The translations under genes were made by a program, and so were the position numbers. 64,000 nt of DNA from Cymbidium sinense (lineage: Eukaryota; Streptophyta; Magnoliopsida; Asparagales; Orchidaceae), in NCBI GenBank assembly GCA_021442155.1, contig CM038216.1, positions 93,359,666 through 93,423,665 on the forward strand, in the 5' to 3' direction. The stretch's first letter is position 1, and each line of letters begins with the position of its first letter. The notes beneath the pieces are model-generated. The model ran no database searches. It had not been told where the DNA came from and saw nothing but the letters and a program-made list of their open reading frames with translations. Below, piece after piece: positions 25,390-38,215 of this stretch.

Positions 25390-26402
25390 TCAAAACCACT
25401 CTTAAAAAAACCCTAAACCTAAAACCTAAACCCAAACCCTGAAACCCTAAACACTAAACTAACCCTAAACCCTAAACCCTAAACCCTACCATATCTAAAC
25501 CCTAAACCCTAAATAACCCTAAATCCCACCTAAAATAAACTAACCTAAACCTAAAGCTAAAAACTTAAACCTAAACTAATTAAAACCTAAATAATATAAA
25601 TAAAGTACCAAAAATAAAAAATAAAAACATAAACTAAAACCTAAACTCAAACCTAAACTTAAAACTAAACCTAAAAAGAAAATAAAATAAAAAATAAAAA
25701 CTAAACAAAAATAAAATAAATAAAAATCTAAACTAACCAAAAAAAATAAAAACATAAATAAAATAAAAACAAAACCTAAAATAAAAATAAAATAAACCTA
25801 AAAAAAAATAAAATACAAACTAAATAAAAACATAAACAATAATAAACAAAAAAACCTAAACTAACTAATAAAAATAAAAAAATAAAAATATAAAAAACCT
25901 AAACCTAAACTAAAACTAAAACCTAAACCTAAAAAAATAAAATAAATCAAAATAAACCTAAACTAAAAATGAAAACCTAAAATAAAAATAAAATAAACTA
26001 AAGAAAATAAAACCTAAACCTAAACCAAAATAAACTAAACTAAAATAAATAAAACCTAAACCTAAATTAAATAAAATAAACTAAAAATATATCTAGACCT
26101 AAACTAAACAATAAAACCTAAATATAAACCTAAAATAAAAACTTAAAACCTAACACAAAAAAATAAAATAAAACTTAAACCTAAGCCTAAAAATAAAAAA
26201 TAAAACCTAAACCAAAAAAATAAAATAAAAATAAAACAAAACTAAAAAATAAACTAAAATAAAAAATTGAAATGAAAATAAATAAACCTAAAATAAATAA
26301 ACTAAACTAAATAAAAACAAAAATAAACCTAAATAAAAAAAATAAAATAAACTAAAATAAATAAAAATAAATTAACTAAACTCTAGTTTAGTTAATTTTA
26401 AT

Positions 26403-26404
26403 TA

Positions 26405-26436
<32 letters not shown>
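26403..26436 (+). repeat. (AAT)n microsatellite
   Basis: About ten AAT/TAA triplets directly after the boundary motif at 26,373-26,400. A shorter (AAT) run occurs at about 28,517-28,533. Both have probably expanded out of the A-rich tail. Confidence 0.85.
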
Positions 26437-26437
<1 letters not shown>

Positions 26438-27819
26438 TTAATAATCTTTGCCCTAAACCTAAACCCAACTACCACTCCTACTAACCCTAACCCACCACTA
26501 CCTAAATCTAACCCTAAACCCTAATCTACCCTAAACCTTACCCTACCACCTAAACCTAAACCCTCCCTAAACCTAAACCCTCACTACCTAAACCCTAAAT
26601 CTTACCTACTACCATACTAACCCTAAACCATAATCCTAACCACTCCCTAAACTCTAAATCTTAAACCCTCCAAAAACCCTTAACTGTAACTGACCTAAAC
26701 TCTAAAGCTCTAAAGCTAAACCTAAACCCTGACTCCCCCACTGGCCCACTAAACTCTAAACCACAGGCCACAAAGCCTAAACTAAACCCTAAACCCTAAA
26801 ACCATGACCTTTAAATCCTAAACCCTAAACCTAAACCCCAAATCCTAAACCTAAACCCACACCTAAATCCTAAATAAAAAAAAAACCTAAATTAAAGAAA
26901 ACCTAAAATAATAAATAAATAAATCTAAACCAAAATTTAAATTAAAATAAAATAAAACATAAACTAAAACCTAAACCTAAACTAAGAAAATAAAATAAAA
27001 ATAAAACTAAACTAAAATAAATAAATAAAACCTAAACTAAAATAAAAAATTAAAACTTAAATAAAATAAACACTAAACCTAAAGTAAAATAAAACAAACC
27101 TAAAATAAAATAAAATACACTAAAAAAACCTAAAAAATAAACCTAAAATTAAACCTAAACCTTAAATAAAACCTAAACTAAAATAAAATATAAACTAAAC
27201 CCAAACTAAAATAAACTAAACTAAAATAAATAAAACCTAAACTAAACCTAAAATAAAACTAAACCTAAACCTAAACTAAATAAAATAAAATAAACTAAAA
27301 TAAACCTAAACCTAAAATAAAAATAAAACCTAAAAATAAATCTAAAACAAAAACCTAAAACCAAACCCTAAAAAATAAAATAAAACCCTAAAACTTAACC
27401 TAAAAATAAAATATAAAACCTAAACCTAAAAAATAAAATAAATATATAACTAAACTAAAAAAGAACACTAAACCTAAACCTAATCCTAAAAAAGAAACTA
27501 AAATTAAAAACCTAAATTAAAATAAATAAAATAAACTAAATAAAAATAAAAATAAAAATAAACCTAAATCAAAATGAAAAATAAAATAAACTAAATAAAC
27601 TTAAACCTACCTATTTACTTAATTTTAAATAAAAAATAAAAAAATAAATAAAATAAATAAAATAAAACCTAATCCCTAAACCCTAAACCCTATAACTAAC
27701 CCTAATCACTTAACTCCTAAAATCTTAAACCTAAACCTTGGCTTCCCTAACTCCAAACCACTAAACCCTAATAAGTGATTAAACCCTTCCTAAATGACCT
27801 AAACCAACCTAAATCTGCT

Positions 27820-28100
27820 TCTGACCCACCCTAACCCAGGCCCTAAACCCTGAGCCGCAGGCCACTGACCCTAAACTCTGAGCACAAGAGCTGAGCCTGG
27901 GCCCTAGGCCAGACTCATGCCCTGGCTGAGCCAAACCACTGGCGTGAGCTGAACTGAGCCCTAAACCCCAGGCACGGGCCTGGCCTTTGCGCCACCAGGC
28001 CACTGAGCCCACAAGACTGAGGCCGAAACCCCAGGCACTGAGCCCTGGGCTCTGAGCCCTGAAACTAAGGCCCTGGGCCCTAAACCCTGAGCCTGACCTA
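27820..28100 (+). repeat. GC-rich variant patch of the telomere-like repeat
   Basis: Within a very AT-rich array this patch has words such as CCCTGAGCC, GGCCCTGAG and CCTGGGCCCTAGGCC. They read as CCCTAAA with A-to-G changes (TAAA to TGAG). Similar patches are at about 31,690-31,880, 33,540-33,700 and 37,020-37,200. The Gly/Ser/Ala-rich open frames here on the minus strand are by-products of the higher GC content. Confidence 0.7.
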
Positions 28101-28197
28101 GATTAAAGGCACAGATAAAATAAATAAAGTAACGGCCTAAAGATAAATAATAAATAAAATAATCATAAAAATAAAACATACAAATAAACTAAATAAA

Positions 28198-28231
28198 TAA
28201 GAAGAATGTTGAATCAGTTTGTTTCTATTAA
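28198..28231 (+). pseudogene. GRP 3' UTR remnant H
   Basis: A short stretch, AAGAAGAATGTTGAATCAG followed by TTTGTTTCTATTAAA, matches the last bases of the GRP 3' UTR in the other copies (GAAGAAATGTTGAAT...TTGTTCTCTATTAAA). It follows A-rich tail sequence directly, with no coding part and no boundary motif. This looks like a unit whose head and most of its GRP insert were deleted. Confidence 0.6.
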
Positions 28232-29592
28232 AATAATTAAATAAGATCAAAACCTAAACCCTGAGACTAAAATCTAAACCTAAACCCTCCCAAAAAAACC
28301 ACTGATCTGAGCCACAAAACCCTAGGCCCTAACCACACCCAAACCTAACCACAAACCTTAAAACCTAACCCTAAGACTAAACCCACAATACTGACCCTAA
28401 AACTAAGAAACTAAACTAAAATAAACTTAAAATAAAATAAAATAAAAGAAACTAAGAAATAAATAGATAAAAAAATAAATAAAATAAAACATGAACTAAT
28501 AAACTTAAACCTAAATAATAATAATAATAATAAATAAAATAAATAAATAATCTAAATTGAAATAAAATAAACTTACAAATAAAACTAAATAAAATAAAAA
28601 TAAGATGTAAAATAAAATAAAATAAACCTAAAATAAAATATAAAGATCTAAAACCTAAACTTGAAAACAAACCCAATGACCCCCAAACCCTACCCAAATC
28701 TACAAACCACCACCCTAAACCCTAATCCAGCCCTAACCCTAAACCCTAAAATCCCTAAACCCTAAACCACTAAACCCTATCTAACTCTCTAAATCTTAAA
28801 CATACATAACTAATAAACCCTAAAACTACCCTAAAATCCTAAAATAAAACCAAAACTAAATAAACTTAAAAATAAAATAAATATAAAACCTAAACCTAAA
28901 TAAAATTAAAAGAAATAAAAAACCACACTAAAAACCTAAACCTAAAAATAAAATAAAAGAAACTAAAATAAAATAATTAATAACATAAGCAAAACTTTAA
29001 AATGAAATAAACCTAAGAATAAAAAACCTAAATAAAATAAAAACTAAATCTAAAATAGAAATAAAATAAACATAAAAAATAAAATAAAAACTTAATAAAA
29101 ACCTAAACTTAAAAAAATAAACGTAAAAGTGAATAAAAAATAAAACATAAACCATAATCAAACAATAAAAACCTAAACCTATAGTAAAACTAAATTAAAA
29201 TAAAATAAAATAAACCTAAATCCAAACTAAAATAAATAAAACTTAAGGCTAGGCCTAAAATAAACTAAACATAAACCTAAACCTAAACTAAATAAAATTA
29301 AATAAAATAAAAATAAACCTAAACCTATACTAAAAAATAAAATCTAAAACTCAAACCTAAAAAATAAAAAATAAAACCTAAACCTACAAAATAAAATAAA
29401 AATAAAACTCAACTAAAAATAAACCTAAACCTAAACCTAAACCTAAAAAAAAAACTAAAATAAAAAAACCTAAACTAAAATAAATAAATCTAAAATAAAT
29501 AAATAAAACTAAATAAAAATAAAAAGTAAACATAAATAAAAATTAAAAATAAAATAAACTAAAATAAATAAAAAATAAACTAAATAAATAAA

Positions 29593-32500
29593 TAAACCTA
29601 AACCCAGGTTTACTTATTTTTCTTTTTCTAAAAAAACTAAACCCAAAGCTAACCCTAAACCTAAACCCTTAAAATCCTAAAACTAACACCTGAACACTAA
29701 AACCCTAAACCCTAAACCCTAAAACCCTAAATCCTAACCTAAACCCTAAACCTTAAAACCACCTAAACCCTAAACCCCAAACCTAATCTCTAAACCCTAA
29801 ACCTTAAACCCCAAAACCTAAACTAAGGTAAAAAAAACCCAAAAAAAACTAGCCTAAACTAAAAAAAATAAAAATAAAATAAATTAAAACCATGGAACTG
29901 TGATGGGGTTCTTGTTTGTGGGGGTGGCGGAGGGAGAGATCAAGGATATGATGGTGGATCCCACTACTCGAGAGGCCAGGGAGGTTCTTTTGGGAACTTG
30001 AAAGATTTGAAGAACAACCAATCCAATTTGCTGCTTATGGAACTATGTCTTTATAATAGAGAAGGTTCTAGTTATCTAGGGTTTTTGATTTACTCTATCG
30101 TGCCATTATTTATCTATCATCCTTGTGTCTTAGAAAACTTTATGTGTTACTTTGTTGATGAAATAAAAAAAAAGAAATATAGAGTCTGAATTTGTTCTCT
30201 ACTAAAAAAAACCAAAAACCCTAAACCCTAAACTAAAACCTCAACCGTAAACCTAAAACCAAAACCATAAACCGTAAACCCTAAAAACCATAAACCTTAA
30301 ACCCTAAACGCTAAACATTAAACCATAAAACTTAAACTCTAAAACTCTAAATCTAAAAATAAAACCTAAAAGTAAATGAAAAATAAAACATAAACCTAAA
30401 ATAAAATAAAATTATACTAAAATTAAACTAAATAAATAAACCTAAGCTAAACTAAACCTAAATCTAAACTAAAACCCTAAACCTGGTTTGTTGTATTAAA
30501 ACCAACCAAAACCTATAATAATTACCCTCCTACCCACTCCTCCACTCCTCCACAGATCACCCAAAACCCTAAACCTAATCCTAAACCCTCACACCATGAC
30601 CCTAAACACTAAACCTCCTAAACAAATAAATCCTACCCTCCTAAACTAAACCACCCACTAAACCCTAAACCTAAAAAATAAAACCAAACTATAAAAAAGC
30701 TAAACATAAACCTAAACTAAATAAAACCTAAGAAAATAGATAAAAAAAATCTAAATAAATAAAATAATAATAAAAAATAAAAACATAAACTATAACCTAA
30801 ACCTAAACCTAAACTTAAAATGAAAATAAAATAAAAAAAACTAAAATAAAAATAAAATAAAATAAAACTAAACTAAAAATAAAACCTAAATAAAATAAAA
30901 GTAAACCTAAAGTTCAAAAGAAATAAATAGAAAATATAATAAAATAAAACTAAATAAAACCAAACCCAAAATAAATGTAAAAAAAACCTAAAATAAATAA
31001 AAAATAAAACCTAAACCCTAAATTGAAAAAAAAAAACTAAGTCTAAAATAATGATAAAATTAACCTAAACATAAACAAAAATAAGGTAAACTAAAATAAA
31101 TAAATCCTAAACCTAAACATAAAATAAACTAAACCTAAACCTAAACCCTAAATATAATAAAATAAACTAAAAATAAAACTAAACCTAAATTAAAAAATAG
31201 AACCTAAAAATAAACCTAAAACCTAAACCTAAAAAAATAAAATAAAAACTTAAACCTAAAAATAAAAATAAAAAATAAAACCTAAACCTAAAAGATAAAA
31301 TAAAAATAAAACGAAACTAAAAAATAAAGTTAAAGCAAAAGCTAAACATAAATAATAAAATAAAATAAAAAATATAAACTAAAATAAATTAACCTAAAAT
31401 AAATAAACTAAACTAAATAAAAATATAATTAAACCTAAATAAAAATAATTAAATAAACTAAAATAAATAAAAAATAAACTAAATAAACCTAAACCTAAGA
31501 GTTTACTTAGTATAAAATACATAAAAAAATAAAAAATAAAATAAGAACCTTTAAACCTAAACCTAAACCCTAAACCCACTAACCTAAAATCTTAAATCTA
31601 AACCTAAACCCTACCTTAAACTACTGACCTAAAACCTAACCACTAACCTGAAACCTAAACCTTAAATCACAAAATAAAACTGAGCCTAAACCACTAAAGC
31701 CACAAACCCCTAAACTCCAGAACTCCTAAACCTGAGGCCCAAACCAAACCTTAACCCTGACCTAAGGCTAAACCCTGATCCTGACCCCACCCAAAAATGC
31801 AAACTAAATCTAAACCATTAACCCTAAACCCTGCCTAAATACTAAACTCCAAATCACGAGTACTGAGCACAAACCTGAGCCACAAAAACATAAAAAAAAC
31901 AAATTACTAAATAAAACCAAAAATTAAAAAAATAAATAAAATAAACTAAACCTAAATATATACAAGTTAAAATAAAATAAAAACATAAACTAAAACCTAA
32001 ACCTAAATAAAATTAAAAAATAAAATAAAATAAATAAATAAACATAAACTAAAACCTAAACTTAAACCTAAAATAAAATAAATAAAAACTAAAAAAACTA
32101 AAATAATATAAATAAAAACCTAAAGTAAACTAAATAATAAAATAAACCTAAATATAAAAAATTAAATAAAATAAACACTAAATGTAATATAGAAATTAAG
32201 TAAACTTAAAATAAACCTAAAATAAAATAAAATAAAAACTAAATAGAAACCTAAATCTAAAAATAAACCAAAATTAAATAATAAATAAAACATAAAATAA
32301 ATTAAAAAAAACTAAACCTAAAATAAAATAAGATAAACAAGATAAAATAAACCTAAACCTAAACTAAAATAAACTAAACTAAAATAAATAAAACCTAAAC
32401 CTAAACCTTAAGTAAATAAAACCAAAACCTAAACCTAAACTAAATAAAATATAATAAACTAAAAAAAAACCTAAACCTAAACTAAAAAATAAACCTAAAA

Positions 32501-34409
32501 TAAAAACCTAAAATCTAAACCTAAAAAAATAATATAAAAACCTAAACCTAAACATAAAAATATAAAATAAAACCTAAAAAAATAAAATAAAATAATACTC
32601 AACTAAAAAATAAACATAAACCTAAAATAAACTAAAATAAAAAAAAACCTAATAAAATAAATAAACTAAATTAAATAAAATAAAATAAACATAAAAATAA
32701 AATAATAAATAAAATAAATAAATAAAATAAACTAAATAAACCTAAACCTAGGTTTTACTTAATTTAAATGAAAAAAAACTGCTAAACCCTAAGCTAACCC
32801 TAAACCTAAACAAATCCTAAACTTGAACCACAAAAACCCTAAGCCCTAAATGACTAAAACCTAAACTTAAATAAAACCTAAAAATAAAAAATATAAAAAA
32901 ACCTAAGCCTAAATAAAATAAAATAAAATAAAAACCTAAACCTAAACCTAAATCTAATCCTAAGAATAAAGTAAATTAAACTAATAAAAATAAACTAAAG
33001 TAAAAGAAATAAAAACCTAAACAAAACTAAAAAAATAAAATAAATCTAAGGATAAAACCTAAATAAAATTAAAACTAAATGTAAAATAAAAATAAAATAA
33101 ACTTAAAATAAAATAAAATAAAAACTAAATAAAAACCTAAACTAAAAATAAACCTAAAATAAAAAATATAAAACTAAACCAAAAAAAAAAACATAAACTA
33201 AAATAAAAATAAAATAAACCTAAACCTTAAGTAAATAAAACCTAAACTAAACTAAATAAAATAAAATAAATACAAAACATAAACTAAACTAAATAAAAAA
33301 TTCAAAATAAACTTAAAAAAAAAAACCTAAACCTAAAAATAAAATAAAACCTAAACCTAAAACTTAAAAATAAAAAATATATAATGATAAAATATAACTA
33401 AAAAATAAACTAAATGATAAAATAAAACTAAGATAAACTAAACTAAATAAATAAAATAAACTATAAATAATAAATAAAATAAACTAAGATAAAATAAACT
33501 AAATAAACTAAGGTTTGCTTAATTTAAAAGAAAAGAATCCTGATCCTAAGCTGACACTAACCTACCTGAGCCACTGACCACTAAACACTAGCTTAAGGCC
33601 TGGCCTAAAAGGCTAAAGGCCACTAAGCCTGACCCAAACCACCCTAGACTAAAACCCTATCTTGAGCCACTAGGCCTAAACCTGACCTAGTCCAAAAAAA
33701 ATCTTAAATCCTAAACTAAATAATACAACCTGGGTTAAATAAAAAAATAAAATATAAACTTAGCTAAATAAATAATATACCTAAACCTAAAATTAAAACA
33801 AATTAAACTAGTAAAATAAGATAAATAACTAAAATAACTAAAATAAAATAAACTGCATAAAAAACCTAATCAAAATAAAAACTAAACATAAAGTAAAAAT
33901 AAAATAAATTTGAAATAAAAACTAAATAAAAACCTAAACATAAAAAATAAACCTAAATATAAAACTTATAAATAAATAAAAATAAAACTTAAATCATAAA
34001 AAAAACTAAACCTAAAATAAAATAAAATATACCTAAACCTAAACTAAATTAAACTAAACTAAGATAAATAAAACCTAAAGTTAAAATTAAAATAAAATAA
34101 CCTAAACTTAAACTAAATAAAATAAAATAATCTAAAATAAAAACCTAAACTAAAAATAAAACCTAAAATAAATCTAAAATAAAACCTAAAACCTAAAAAA
34201 AATAAAATAAAACCTAAACCTAAACTTAAAAATAAAAAATAAATCTAAAAAAATAAAATAAAACTCAACTAAAAATAAACTAAACTAAAAATAAACTAAA
34301 AAACATAAACTAAAATAAATAAACCTAAAATAAATAAACTAAACTAAATAAAAATAAAAAAATAAAATAAACTCAAATAAATAAGAACTAAACTAAATAA
34401 AGTAAATTA
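29593..34409 (+). repeat. Super-unit 2 of array B
   Basis: About 4.82 kb, made of a long GRP-bearing unit (GRP fragment 29,890-30,211) followed by three GRP-less units of about 1.25, 0.76 and 0.91 kb. The length nearly equals that of the preceding super-unit (4.73 kb), which is the main reason to believe in a second tier of periodicity. Confidence 0.6.
29890..30211 (+). pseudogene. GRP retropseudogene fragment E
   Basis: Coding remnant starting in the Gly-rich tail (GGGGGRDQGYDGGSHYSRGQGGSFGNL, split here as GGGGGRDQGYDGG and SHYSRGQGGSFGNL), followed by the typical 3' UTR with AATAAA at 30,162-30,167 and a poly(A) run near 30,203-30,211. About 190 bp of the 5' coding part found in copies A, F and G is absent. 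The 63-residue frame at 29,998-30,189 is UTR read as protein and should be ignored. Confidence 0.8.
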
Positions 34410-37400
34410 GCATAAACTTACTAGTTTGCTTAATTTAAAGAAAAAAAACCATAAACCATAAATCCTAAACCATAAACTATAAACCTACAACCCTAAACCC
34501 TAAATCCTAAAAAAACCTTAAATCCTAAACCCTAAATCCTATAAGCAAAGACCCTAAACCCTAAACCCTAACCCTAATCTCTAAATGCTAAACCCCAAAC
34601 CCCAAACCTAAGCCCAAAGAAACTAAATAAATAAAAAATATACCTAAACCCTAAAAATTAATAAACCTATACCCTAAGAATGGGGAGAAACTTAGTGATA
34701 GGAACATCACCGTCAACCAGGCTCAGTCTAGATTTAGCGATGGAGGCAAAGCTTGAGGCGGTGGTTATTGCAGTGGTGGTCGATAATCTGGAGGTGCTGG
34801 TGGATATGGAGGTGGTGTTCGGAGTAGTGGTGGTTATGGAGGCAAGAGGAGCGATGAAGGTTACAATCGTGGTGGTGACGGAGAGAGAGATCAGGCATAT
34901 GATGGTGGATCCCGCTACTCTATAGGCTGAGGTGGTTATGGTTGGAACTGGATAAATAAAAGAATGATGGATCTGATCTACTGCTTATGGAATTATGCCT
35001 TTATAATAAAGCTGGTTCTAATTATCTAGGGCGATTGATTTACTCTATGCATGCTCTTTTTTTATCTATGTCTTTGCTTAGATCTTAGAAAACTTGGTGT
35101 GTTACTTGGTTGATGAAATCAAAAAGAAGAAATGTTGAATATGAATTTGTTCTCTGTTAAAAAAAAATGAAAACCCTAAACCTTAAACTAAAACCTGAAT
35201 CCTAAACCTAAAACATAAACCCTAAACCCTAAAACCCTAAACCCTAAACCATAAACCATAAAACCTAAACCCTAAACCTAAACCTAAATCCTAAACCCTC
35301 ACCTAAACCCTAAACCCACTCAACTTACCAAACACTAAACCATAAACCATAAACACTAAAAGCTAAAAAATCTAAACTAAATATAAAACCTAAAATAAAA
35401 TAAATATAAAATTAAAAAAACTAAAATAAAATAAAATGAAAACTAAAACTAAAACATAAAACTAAACCTAAACCTAAAAAGTAAATAAAATAAATAATAA
35501 AAATTAAACTAAAATAAAATAATTAAAAACCTAAACTAAACTAAAGAAAATAAAAAACCTAAATAAAGTTAAAACTAAATATAAAATCAAAATAAAAAAA
35601 CCTAAAATAAAATAAAATAAAAACTAAATAAAAGCCTAAACCTAAAAAAATAAACTTAAAAATATAACCTAAAAAGAAATAAAAAATAATGCCTAAACCC
35701 GAAACTACAAAAGATCTAAACTAAGAATGAAAATAAAATAAACCTAAACCGGAACTAAAATAACCTAAACTAAAATAAGTAAAACCTAAACCTAAAATAA
35801 AGTAAAGCTAAACTTTAACCTAAACCCTAAATAAATTAAATAAACTAAAAATAAACCTAAATCAACACTAAAAAATAAAACCTAAAAATGAACCTAAACA
35901 TAAAACTAAATAAATAAAAAAAAACCTAAAAATAAAAAAATAATTAAAACTAAACTAAAAATAAACTAAACATAAAATAAATAAATAAAATACTAAATAA
36001 AAATATAAATAAACTTAAATGAAAATAAAATAAAATAAAATAAATAAATAAAAAATAAACTAAATAAACCTAAACTAGTTTACTTAATTCAAAAAAAAAC
36101 CCTAACCCTAACCTCTACCCTAAAACCCTAAACTAACCCTAAAACCTAAAACCTAGGCCACAAACCCTAAACCTAAAGATTAAAACCCTAGGCCACACAA
36201 ACCTAAACCATAACTAAACTCTGAACCCTACAACCCTCTAAAACCAAACCTAAAACCTAAAATAAAATAAATAAAAAACTTAAACTTAAAAAAATAAATA
36301 AAATAAAACCTAAACTAAGCTTAAACATAAAAAAAAAAATAAAATAAAATAAAATACTAAAATAAAAAAATAAAACATAAATTAAACAAAATAAAATAAA
36401 ATAAAAAGAATAAAACCTAAAAATAAAAGTTAAAGCGTAAAATAAAATAAAATAAACCTAAAATAAAATAAAATAAAACTACTAAAAACCCAAACAGAAA
36501 TAAAACTAAAATAAATAAAAAATAAAACTAAACCCTAAACTAAAATAAAATTAAACCTAAAATTAAAATAAAATAAACAAAAAAAAATCAATTAAAACTA
36601 AACTAAAATAAACTAAAAATAAATAAATAAAACCTAAACCTAAACCTAAACTAAATAAAATAAAATAGACTAAAAGTAAACTAAAACCTAAACAAAATAA
36701 GACCTAAAATAAACCTAAATAAAACAAAACCTAAACCTAAAAATTAAAATAAAACCTAAACTAAACCTAAAATAAAAAATAAAACCTAAACATAAAATAT
36801 AATAAAAATAAAACTAAACTAAAAGTAAACCTAAAAAAAAAAATAAAGTAATAAAAAAAAAACTCAAACTAAAATAAATAAACTTAAAATAAAATAAAAT
36901 AAAATTAAATAAAATGAAAAATAAAATAAACTAAAATAAATAAAATAAACTAATAAACTAAATAAACTAAACATAGGGTTTACTAAATTTAAAAAACTCC
37001 TACACAACCCTAAACCCAACCCTAACTGATAACTGAGCCATGACCTAACTACACCTAGGCCCTACCCTAACCACCCAAACTCTGACCTAAACCCAAACAC
37101 TGAGCCATGAGCCACAAAACCTAAACAGGCCCAACCTCTGAGCCTAAACCACAAACTCACCAAGCCCACTAAACTATGGACTTTAAACCTACTAAAGGCC
37201 TAAATCTTAAACTCTAAACTAACCTAAAACCAAAACACCCAAAACCCAAAACCTAAAAACTGAAAAACTAAATAAACTAAATAAAATAAATAATTAATTA
37301 ATTAAATAAAATAAAATAAAACTAAATTAAACCTAAACTTAAAATAAAATATGTAAATAAGAATAAACTAAAATAAAATAAATAAAACTAAACTAAACTA

Positions 37401-37983
37401 AAAAATAAAATAAACCTAAGAATAAAACCTAAATAAAATAAAATAAACATAAAATAAAATTAAATAAACCTAATAAACTAAAATAAAACTAAATAAAACC
37501 TAAACCTAAAAAATAAACTTTAAAATAAAACCTAAAAAATAAATGAAAAGAAAACTTAAACCCTAAAATAAAAAAAAAACCTAAATAAAAAATAAAAAAA
37601 AAATAAAATAAATAAACTACAAACTAAAATAAATAAAACTTAAACTAAACCTAAAATAAAATAAACCTAAAACCTAAACTAAAATAAATAAAATAAACTA
37701 AACTAAAAAAAACCTAAACTAATAAAGAAAACCTAAAAACCTAAAATAAAACCTAAAACCTAAACATAAAGAAATAAAATAAAAAATTAATCCAAAACCT
37801 AAAAATAAAAAATAAAACCTAAACCTAAAAAAATAAATAAAATAAAACTCAACTAAAATAAACTAAACCTAAAAAAACTAAAATAAACCAAACTAAGTAA
37901 ATAAATAAAATAAAATACTTAAATTAAAATAAAAATAATAAATAAAATAAAAAAATAAATAAATGAATAAATAAAATAAACTA
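34410..37983 (+). repeat. Super-unit 3 of array B (shorter)
   Basis: About 3.57 kb: a GRP-bearing unit (34,679-35,167) of about 1.65 kb and two GRP-less units of about 0.90 and 1.02 kb. It has one GRP-less unit fewer than the 4.82-kb super-unit, consistent with gain or loss of whole units by unequal exchange. Confidence 0.55.
34679..35167 (+). pseudogene. GRP retropseudogene fragment F (longest)
   Basis: This is the most complete copy. It begins NGEKLSDRNITVNQAQSR, the end of the RRM, and runs into a Gly-rich tail (GGYGGKRSDEGYNRGGDG, then ERDQAYDGGSRYS). It then reaches a GNW-like C-terminus near 34,945, a 3' UTR of about 200 bp and a poly(A) run at 35,159-35,167. Single-base changes break the frame in several places. 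The 81-residue open frame at 34,680-34,925 is the neighbouring frame (Val/Met-rich) and not the GRP product. The ancestral protein would have been a GRP7/RZ-type RNA-binding protein. Only its last part was ever present here. Confidence 0.88.
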
Positions 37984-38215
37984 AATAAACTTAACTTGGG
38001 TTTACTTTATTTAAAAAAAACTAAACCTAAATCCTAAAACCTAAACCCTATAAGCAAACTTATAACACAAAACAAATAAACACAAACCCTAAACCCTAAA
38101 CCAAAACCTACTAACCTAAACCCTAAAACCCTAAACCTAAATCTAAACCTAAAACCCTAAACCCTACAAACCTAAACCTACAACAAACCCTAAACTAAAA
38201 GTAACCATAAACCAG

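Larger units (their letters stand above)
24868..29592 (+). repeat. Super-unit 1 of array B
   Basis: About 4.73 kb from one GRP-preceding boundary to the next. The GRP fragment is at 25,130-25,389. A further unit boundary appears lost near 28.2 kb, where a short GRP 3' UTR remnant (28,198-28,231) directly follows A-rich tail sequence. It also contains an (AAT)n tract and a GC-rich variant patch at 27.8-28.1 kb. Confidence 0.6.

Noticed and set aside
27809..28179. Gly/Ser/Ala-rich minus-strand frames resembling a structural protein
   Set aside because: Arise from TGAG/GGCC variants of the telomere repeat; overlapping frames in two phases with no start context or homolog I recognise.
34680..34925. 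81-residue + strand open frame with an ATG at the GRP start
   Set aside because: Off-frame reading of GRP fragment F (GGT/GGA codons read as Val/Met/Glu). The homologous frame is the neighbouring one and is broken.
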